From DATKDU01 sp035512595 (GTDB taxonomy: Bacteria; Planctomycetota; Planctomycetia; Pirellulales; Pirellulaceae), in assembly GCA_035512595.1 (NCBI GenBank), contig DATKDU010000525.1, forward strand, positions 1-16,736: 16,736 nucleotides of DNA, given 5' to 3'. Both the position numbers and the translations under genes were made by a program. Position 1 is the first letter of the stretch; each line of letters starts with the position of its first letter. The notes beneath the pieces are model-generated. The model did not search any database and was not told where the DNA came from. It was given only the letters and a program-made list of their open reading frames with translations. Of this stretch, positions 1 through 4,866 are shown in pieces.

Positions 1-1491
1 CTGGTCCGTTATGCCGGCAATGAGCAGAACCTCCGCAGCTACACCGACATCGATCTGCTGACCGCCACCAATGCGCCGGGGAGCGAAGTGTTTGGCGCCT
101 ATTCGCTGCAAGTGCTGGGAAGCGTCGATCTGAATCCGATCATCACGGCCGACACGCGGCTGGCCGACCTGCACGGCGGCGACGGCGTCACGCTCGGCAG
201 AATCGAGATCTCCGACGGCGCCACCAGCAGCATCGTCGATCTGGCAGGTGCTGAAACGATCGGCGACGTGATCGACCTGATCGAAGCCAATCCGCCAGCC
301 GGGCGGACGATCACCGCCACCTTGAGTGCGACCGGCCTCGACATCGCGATCGACCCTGTCCCCGGCACTGCGCTGACGATTCGCGAGGTCGGCGGCGGGC
401 AGACGGCGGCCGATCTGGGAATCTTGGCGGAGACCTCGGCGGGGGACGGTCCGATCGTCGGCAGCGACCTCGACCCGCGTTTGACCCTCACGACCCCTCT
501 GGCGAACATCACCGGCCTCACCGACTTGTCTGGACTGCAAATCCTCAACGCGGGCCAGACCCATACGATCGACCTCACGTCGGCAGTCACGATCGAGGAC
601 CTGCTGAACGCGATCAACGGCTCGGAGGCCCAGGCACTGGCGGAAATCAACGAGGCCGGCACGGGGCTCAACCTCCGCTCGCTGCTGGCGGGGACCGATT
701 TCGCCGTCGGCGAAAACGGCGGGCTGACCGCCACGCAGCTTGGCCTGCGGTCACTAACGGAAGAGACGCTACTTGCTGACTTGAACTTCGGCGAGGGGGT
801 CCGCGGCCACGACGGCGACGATTTCCTCATCCGCCGCTCGGATGGCTCGACGTTTGCAATTGACGTCGATGGAGCTGCTACGCTGGGCGACGTGATCGAC
901 CTGATCAACAACCACGCCGATAACCAGACGCCGGGGACCCAGATCACGGCTGGACTGGCGGCATTCGGCAATGGACTGGAGCTGGTGGAAGCCAACCCGG
1001 TCGTCGGCGGCTCGCTCCAGGTGGAAGAGATTTTTGGCTCGCACGCCGCCCGCGACCTGGGCCTGGTGCCACTCGGGGCGACCTCGCGGCTGTCCGATCC
1101 GCCGACGACGGTGGGAGCGAGCCAGGTGCTGACGGGCCGCGACGTCAATCCGCTGGAAGTCAGCGGCGTTTTCAACTCGCTGATTCGGCTGCACGAAGCG
1201 CTGCTGGCCAACAACCTGCCCGAGATCAACCGCGCCATTGGGCTCTTGGACCTCGACTATGAGCAGATCAACTTCGCCCGCGGCGAGGTCGGCTTTCGCG
1301 GCCAGGCGCTCGACGCCCTCGCGACTCGCCTCGCCGACGAAGAGGTGCAGCTCCAGAGCACCCTGTCAAAAGAGCTCGACACCGACATGGCCAAGGCGAT
1401 CTCGGAACTGACAGCCCGCCAGGCCGCCCTGGAAGCGACGCTGCGGATGACCGCCAACTTGCATCAACTGACACTGTTCAGCTTCCTGTAG
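1..1491 (+). CDS. flgL: Flagellar hook-filament junction protein FlgL (HAP3), 5' end outside window
   Basis: FlgL sits between the FlgK ring and the flagellin filament, outside the cell. The frame is open from base 1, so the N-terminal D0/D1 part lies upstream; 496 residues are visible. The visible start contains a segment ending GSEVFGAYS, typical of the FlgL/flagellin D1 region. The last ~85 residues are a FlgL C-terminal helix: a VGFRGQALDAL segment, then SKELDTDMAKAISELTARQA, ending LTLFSFL, close to the usual end of this family. Between them are three hook-IN-like modules starting near visible residues 54, 167 and 258, with repeated cores such as TIGDVIDLIEA and TLGDVIDLINN. The modules make this FlgL much longer than the ~300 residues of enterobacterial FlgL. 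The stop codon lies inside the left arm of a long hairpin. FlgL identity is firm from the C-terminus and from the fliW-csrA-flagellin context; flgK would be expected just upstream. Confidence 0.88.
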   Translation: MVRYAGNEQNLRSYTDIDLLTATNAPGSEVFGAYSLQVLGSVDLNPIITADTRLADLHGGDGVTLGRIEISDGATSSIVDLAGAETIGDVIDLIEANPPAGRTITATLSATGLDIAIDPVPGTALTIREVGGGQTAADLGILAETSAGDGPIVGSDLDPRLTLTTPLANITGLTDLSGLQILNAGQTHTIDLTSAVTIEDLLNAINGSEAQALAEINEAGTGLNLRSLLAGTDFAVGENGGLTATQLGLRSLTEETLLADLNFGEGVRGHDGDDFLIRRSDGSTFAIDVDGAATLGDVIDLINNHADNQTPGTQITAGLAAFGNGLELVEANPVVGGSLQVEEIFGSHAARDLGLVPLGATSRLSDPPTTVGASQVLTGRDVNPLEVSGVFNSLIRLHEALLANNLPEINRAIGLLDLDYEQINFARGEVGFRGQALDALATRLADEEVQLQSTLSKELDTDMAKAISELTARQAALEATLRMTANLHQLTLFSFL

Positions 1492-1573
1492 GGTTCAGGG
1501 TTCAGGGTTCAGGGTTCAGAGGTTACCCTGTCTCCTGTCTCCTGTCTCCTGAACCCTGAACCCTGAACCCTAC
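1488..1573. repeat. Inverted heptad array overlapping the flgL stop; 24-bp perfect stem
   Basis: Four copies of GGGTTCA (1491-1518) are followed by a short linker, three copies of TGTCTCC (1529-1549) and three copies of TGAACCC (1550-1570). Bases 1488-1511 and 1550-1573 are exact reverse complements over 24 bp, with a 38-nt loop. The flgL stop TAG (1489-1491) is inside the left arm. No U-tract follows, so this is not a standard intrinsic terminator. It could still affect mRNA stability or uncouple flgL from fliW. Confidence 0.9.
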
Positions 1574-1626
1574 GTTCGCCCCGCTAGCGAGCCTGCCGGA
1601 TTTTCTGGTTATGCGGGTACGCCCCG

Positions 1627-1634
1627 GCCGATGA
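1627..1634 (+). promoter_or_regulatory. Possible sigma-28-like -10 box upstream of fliW (weak)
   Basis: GCCGATGA matches 7 of 8 positions of the flagellar sigma-28 -10 element GCCGATAA and lies 69 nt before the fliW start. No convincing TAAA lies ~15 nt upstream; the closest is a GTTAT stretch around 1608-1612. The same octamer occurs at 4765-4772 upstream of fliD. Treat as a candidate only. Confidence 0.2.
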
Positions 1635-1703
1635 GAGAAAGGGGAGATTCGCTTCGCGGCGTGCCTCACGCCCTTCTTTCCGCGTGCTCGTGCAGGTCGG
1701 TCC

Positions 1704-2144
1704 ATGCTGCTGGAAACTTCGCGCTTTGGCCCTGTCCAGATCGAGGTCGAGGACATCCTTCACTTTCCTCACGGCCTGATCGGCTTTGAAAAAGAGCAGC
1801 ATTGGGTGCTGCTGGGGGACGCCGAAAACGACTCCCTCGGCTGGCTGCAGAGCCTGAAGGAGCCCGGCGTCGCCTTGCCGGTGATCAGCCCGCGGCGATT
1901 GGCGAGCGATTATCAGGTTCGCGTCGTCCGCAGCCAGATCGACCTCTTGAAGCTCGAACCTACCGATCAGGCGTTTGTGCTCAACGTCGTCAACCGGCGG
2001 GAAAACGAGTTCACGGTCAATCTTCAGGCCCCCGTGATTATCAACCTGGATCGCCGCCTGGGACGCCAGATGATGACCCTCGACGAGCAGCCGATCGCCC
2101 TGCCCATCGGCACGTGCCACGCTCCGGCACGCCAGGTGGCGTAG
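1704..2144 (+). CDS. fliW: Flagellar assembly factor FliW
   Basis: A 146-residue cytoplasmic protein of normal family length. It opens with the FliW pattern (TSRFGPVQIEVEDILHFPHG, then LIGFE) and continues with WLQSLKEPGVALPV and the ANLQAP-like NLQAPVIINL near residues 105-115, all typical of FliW. In characterised bacteria FliW binds either flagellin or CsrA; sequestering CsrA lifts repression of flagellin translation. The neighbours fit exactly: csrA is next and flagellin follows. The ATG at 1704 is preceded by a modest AGG at 1694-1696. The C-terminal ~20 residues (after ALPIG) are not conserved family sequence. Confidence 0.93.
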   Translation: MLLETSRFGPVQIEVEDILHFPHGLIGFEKEQHWVLLGDAENDSLGWLQSLKEPGVALPVISPRRLASDYQVRVVRSQIDLLKLEPTDQAFVLNVVNRRENEFTVNLQAPVIINLDRRLGRQMMTLDEQPIALPIGTCHAPARQVA

Positions 2145-2250
2145 CCCTGACGCGTGCTACAAGCCGCGCGTTCCGCAAATCTATGCCGCTTGCGCAAGCA
2201 GGTGATTCTGGGCAAGTTATGCGTCGATAGCATTCTTGCGGAACAATGCT

Positions 2251-2296
2251 CCGAGTTCCGGGTGTCGGGTTTCGACATCCAGCTCGGAACCCGAAA
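2251..2296. repeat. Small inverted heptad-like repeat in the fliW-csrA spacer
   Basis: Three 7-bp steps GTTCCGG, GTGTCGG, GTTTCGA (2255-2275) face two steps CTCGGAA, CCCGAAA (2283-2296) that resemble their reverse complements. Possible pairings are TCGGGTT (2265-2271) with AACCCGA (2288-2294), or CCGAG (2251-2255) with CTCGG (2283-2287). This is a degenerate version of the longer heptad palindromes nearby and lies ~57 nt before the csrA start, in the likely csrA leader. Confidence 0.55.
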
Positions 2297-2326
2297 CTTT
2301 CCCGTGCGTCGCCGTCGGCCGCTGAC

Positions 2327-2346
2327 GGAATCTTGACCGGAAGGAG
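2327..2346 (+). promoter_or_regulatory. csrA ribosome binding site with clustered GGA motifs (possible CsrA autoregulation)
   Basis: AAGGAG at 2341-2346 is a strong Shine-Dalgarno six bases before the csrA ATG. GGA, the core of CsrA binding sites, occurs at 2327-2329, 2339-2341 and 2343-2345; the last is in an AAGGA context matching the A(N)GGA consensus and overlaps the ribosome binding site. CsrA autorepression is known in other bacteria; here it is an inference from motif placement. Confidence 0.4.
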
Positions 2347-2352
2347 CCTGCG

Positions 2353-2586
2353 ATGCTGGTCCTGTCGCGACATCGAGACGAGAGCATCATGATCGGCGAC
2401 GAGATCGTCGTGACGATTGTGGATATACGTGGGGACAAAGTGCGGCTGGGAATCCAGGCGCCGACCGACATCCCCGTTCACCGGCGGGAAGTCTTCGATG
2501 CCATCCAGCGGGAAAACCGCCGGGCCGCGGAGCTGACCCCCGACGACACGTGCAACCTCGACCCCAAGAAGCCTAACGGGGGGTGA
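2353..2586 (+). CDS. csrA: Carbon storage/flagellin translation regulator CsrA
   Basis: A 77-residue RNA-binding protein of the usual length (Bacillus CsrA is 74). It starts MLVLSRHRDESIMIGD, with Leu4 and Arg6 of the beta-1 RNA-binding edge, continues VRLGIQAP, and carries the second RNA-binding edge at VHRREVFDAIQ (residues ~42-52). CsrA dimers bind GGA motifs near ribosome binding sites and usually block translation. Its position between fliW and flagellin indicates the flagellar subtype whose main target is flagellin mRNA and whose antagonist is FliW. The start is fixed by the strong AAGGAG at 2341-2346. The last ~15 residues are a hydrophilic tail. Confidence 0.96.
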   Translation: MLVLSRHRDESIMIGDEIVVTIVDIRGDKVRLGIQAPTDIPVHRREVFDAIQRENRRAAELTPDDTCNLDPKKPNGG

Positions 2587-3104
2587 CAGTAGTTCGTGCC
2601 CGTCGGCAGTTGGCCGGAATCGCCGGTTGAGAAGTAAAACGCACTCCCAGCCGCGGCAGCGTGCCGATCCTGCGGGGAATAACGATCGGTGCTAGCAGCC
2701 GTCGGCAAAGTTCCCGGATGCGGAAAAATCGGGGGTAGGTTTGCCTCAAGCACCTATCCATCCTCGTCGATAGTCGTGAGGTATGAGAGTTGGGGTTGAT
2801 GATCCAGGCTTCGGTCGTGCTGTTGCGCACGGATGTTTGGCGCGGCTCGCGGTCACCGGTTTCGGCGCTGCCGATGGCGCTCGATCCGGTGCGTGCGGCA
2901 TCGGCGGGAATTTGCATTTTGAATTCAGCCAACTCCTTGCTGGAGCTGCCAGATGATTCTGGGGCAACCTCCAGCCGGGCGGTCGGGCGAAGGCAGAAGT
3001 CAAGAGACAGGAGCCAAGGTCAGCCGTTTTCCCCTGACCTCCGGCCTGACTCCCGACCCTGGCATGCGGCGCCCTGGCACAAGCATTCTTCAAAGGTGTA
3101 ACTC
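2587..3104 (+). other. 518-bp spacer: flagellin leader and promoter region
   Basis: No convincing gene. A possible sigma-28-like pair is TCAA (2746-2749) and GTCGATAG (2766-2773), 16 nt apart, giving a leader of ~320 nt. GGA trinucleotides of CsrA-site type occur at 2831-2833, 2942-2944 and 3010-3012. A heptad inverted repeat sits at 2995-3061. The flagellin ribosome binding site is AAAGGTG at 3092-3098, six bases before the ATG; it contains no GGA. A 103-codon open frame with a TTG start (2790-3101) runs through the repeats and looks non-coding. Confidence 0.5.
2995..3061. repeat. Inverted heptad-like array with stem-loop before flagellin
   Basis: Four 7-bp steps AGAAGTC, AAGAGAC, AGGAGCC, AAGGTCA (2995-3022) are followed by CTGACCT, CCGGCCT, GACTCCC, GACCCTG (3034-3061). 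AGGTCAG (3017-3023) pairs perfectly with CTGACCT (3034-3040) around a 10-nt loop. The copies are degenerate, but the period of seven and the opposed arms match the other spacers. It lies 43 nt before the flagellin start, where a leader structure could affect translation. Confidence 0.55.
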
Positions 3105-4505
3105 ATGAGCCGTATTAACACGAACGTCAGCTCCCTCATTGCCCAGAAGGTGCTCGGCCGCAACAACGCCAAGCTCCAGCTCGCGCTCGACCGCCTGAGC
3201 ACGGGCCTGCGGATCAACTCCGGCAAGGACGACCCCGCCGGCTTGATCGCCAGCGAAAATCTCCGCCGCGACATCACCGCCGCCAACAAGGCGATCAGCA
3301 ACACCGAGCGGGCCAACCAGCTCATCGCCACGGCCGACAGCGCCCTGGCCCAGATCAGCAACCTGCTCAACGACATCCGCGGCCTGGTGACCGAAGCCGC
3401 CAACAGCGGCGTCTTGAGCCCCGAACAAATTGCGGCCAATCAGCTCCAGGTTGACTCTTCGCTGGAAGCCATCGATCGCATCGCCACGGTGACGACCTTC
3501 CAGGGGCGGAAGCTGATCGACGGCAGCCTCGACTTCACCGTCAGCTACACGGCCGGTGCAGCGACCGTCGCCGACCTGCAGGTGCAGCAGGCCAACCTCG
3601 GCTCGACCGGATCGGTGGCCGTCACCGTCACGATTAGTGCTGCGGCGACGCAGGCCACGGCGACCCGCACGGTCACCGACCCCCTCACCGATGAACTGGT
3701 GTTCCGCGTCGGCGGCCTGAAGGGCTCGGAAGTCTTCGCCTTCAACGCCGGCGCTACCGGAGCTCAGATTGCCGACGCGATCAACCTGGTCTCCGACTCG
3801 ACCGGCGTCGAAGCTACCTACGCTCTGGGTACTCTGACCCTCACTTCGGTCGAGTACGGCAGCGAGGCCTTCGTGGACGTGGAAGAGATCAACGATCCCA
3901 GCGCCTTGTTCCAAGGCTCCACGCGCGTCAACGGCACCGACATTGCCGCCACCGTCAACGGCTTCACCGCCGCCGGCGCCGGCAACACGCTGACGCTCAA
4001 TACCTCGTCCCTCGACCTGACCATGACGGTCACCGACGGCTCCAGCACCACTGTGACGTTCGACATCACCGGCGGCGGCGCCGTCTTCCAGATCGGCCCC
4101 AATGTCGTCACCAACCAGCAGGTCCGCATCGGCATCCAGAGCGTCAACACCGGCAAGCTCGGCGGCAGCGAGGGCCGGATGTACGAGCTGAAGACCGGCT
4201 TCAGCAAGGACCTCGATTCCGACCCCACCGCGGGCGCGGCGATCGTGGACCAGGCGATTACCGTCGTGACCTCGCTCCGCGGCCGGTTCGGCGCGTTCCA
4301 GCGAACGACGCTGGAAACCAACATCGCCTCCCTCCAGGACACCGTCACCAACCTGGCCGAAGCCGAGAGCTCGATCCGCGATGCCGACTTTGCCCAGGAG
4401 ACCGCCAACCTGACCAAGGCCCAGATCCTGGTGCAGTCCGGCACGGCCGTGCTCCAGATCGCCAATCAGAATCCGCAGAATGTGCTGGCCCTGCTCCAGC
4501 GGTAA
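3105..4505 (+). CDS. fliC: Flagellin, main filament subunit
   Basis: A 466-residue flagellin exported by the flagellar type III system. The N-terminal D0/D1 helices (residues ~1-140) show SRINTNVSSLIAQKVLGRNN, LDRLSTGLRINSGKDDPAG and AIDRIATVTTFQGRKLIDGS, all canonical. The C-terminal D1/D0 helices (~375-466) show SIRDADFAQETANLTKAQIL and end NPQNVLALLQR. The central ~200 residues are variable and include a hook-IN-like segment near residues 196-265 (GAQIADAINLVS core), related to modules in FlgL and FliD. There is no cysteine, as in most flagellins. It is preceded by AAAGGTG and followed 30 nt later by a strong intrinsic terminator, so it is probably transcribed separately from fliD. FliS, encoded downstream, is its expected chaperone; FliW and CsrA upstream its expected translational switch. 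Confidence 0.96.
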   Translation: MSRINTNVSSLIAQKVLGRNNAKLQLALDRLSTGLRINSGKDDPAGLIASENLRRDITAANKAISNTERANQLIATADSALAQISNLLNDIRGLVTEAANSGVLSPEQIAANQLQVDSSLEAIDRIATVTTFQGRKLIDGSLDFTVSYTAGAATVADLQVQQANLGSTGSVAVTVTISAAATQATATRTVTDPLTDELVFRVGGLKGSEVFAFNAGATGAQIADAINLVSDSTGVEATYALGTLTLTSVEYGSEAFVDVEEINDPSALFQGSTRVNGTDIAATVNGFTAAGAGNTLTLNTSSLDLTMTVTDGSSTTVTFDITGGGAVFQIGPNVVTNQQVRIGIQSVNTGKLGGSEGRMYELKTGFSKDLDSDPTAGAAIVDQAITVVTSLRGRFGAFQRTTLETNIASLQDTVTNLAEAESSIRDADFAQETANLTKAQILVQSGTAVLQIANQNPQNVLALLQR

Positions 4506-4535
4506 GCGGATCGGCTTGAAACTCGGTGAGAGAGC

Positions 4536-4580
4536 ACGCCGCCGACGCGCCACCCGGCCGTCGGCGGCGTTTTTGTTGTT
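4536..4580 (+). terminator. Rho-independent terminator of the flagellin transcript
   Basis: ACGCCGCCGACG (4536-4547) and CGTCGGCGGCGT (4559-4570) form a perfect 12-bp GC-rich stem with an 11-nt loop, followed directly by TTTTTGTTGTT. It lies 30 bp after the flagellin stop. This is the clearest terminator in the window. Confidence 0.93.
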
Positions 4581-4598
4581 GCGACGCGACGCAGGTGG

Positions 4599-4722
4599 TA
4601 ACCCGAAGCGTCAGCGAGGGATCGGCATCCAAGGCTTCTCCCCTCGCTTACGCTTCACTCCCCTCGCTTATGCTTCACTCCCCTCGCTTACGCTTCACTC
4701 CCCTCGCTTACGCTTCGGGTTA
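4599..4722. repeat. Palindromic repeat, CCCGAAGCG family, with 20-bp tandem copies
   Basis: The outer arms 4599-4620 and 4701-4722 are reverse complements at 21 of 22 positions. Inside, a 20-bp unit (ccctcgcttacgcttcactc) occurs at 4641-4660, 4661-4680 (one mismatch) and 4681-4700, with a partial fourth copy that merges into the right arm. The arm core CCCGAAGCG..AGCGAGGG recurs at 10856-10928. It behaves like a short mobile or REP-type element in which one arm has been amplified. No coding potential. Confidence 0.88.
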
Positions 4723-4764
4723 CTATTCCCCGCAAAGTTTACCTGAACCGCAAAGCCTGCCACT

Positions 4765-4772
4765 GCCGATGA
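4765..4772 (+). promoter_or_regulatory. Possible sigma-28-like -10 box upstream of fliD (weak)
   Basis: GCCGATGA, identical to the octamer upstream of fliW, lies 94 nt before the fliD start. CAAAGTTT at 4733-4740 resembles the sigma-28 -35 element TAAAGTTT, but the gap to the -10 is 24 nt instead of ~11, so the pair does not fit the standard promoter. Confidence 0.2.
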
Positions 4773-4807
4773 CAACGAAACGCCACGTAATGCGCCAAGC
4801 TCGTTCG

Positions 4808-4863
4808 AACCCTGAACCCTGAACCCTGAACCCTGAACCCTGAACCCTGAACCCTGACTCCTG
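4808..4863. repeat. Tandem heptad array AACCCTG x7 abutting the fliD start codon
   Basis: Seven perfect copies of AACCCTG (4808-4856) and one variant, ACTCCTG (4857-4863), end three bases before the fliD ATG. The same heptad, in both orientations, forms the arms of the palindrome at 1488-1573. The array occupies the place where a Shine-Dalgarno sequence would be. The copy number of such an array could vary by slippage and shift promoter-to-start spacing. Confidence 0.95.
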
Positions 4864-4866
4864 ACC

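Noticed and set aside
2882..2925. Sigma-54-like promoter (GG...GC around cggcgggaatttgca) before flagellin
   Set aside because: The GG to GC distance is 9 or 15 nt; sigma-54 requires exactly 10.
2790..3101. 103-codon open frame upstream of flagellin
   Set aside because: TTG start, no ribosome binding site, runs through the heptad arms, and has no recognisable protein features.
3090..4553. 487-codon open frame antisense to flagellin, and a similar 580-codon frame antisense to fliD (6070-7812)
   Set aside because: Both mirror strongly coding sense genes in GC-rich DNA; their composition (long runs of Gly, Ala, Arg, Val, Asp) and lack of domains mark them as shadows.
4808..4863. Short repeats as a CRISPR array
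   Set aside because: Units are 7 bp with no spacers, and there are no cas genes in the window.
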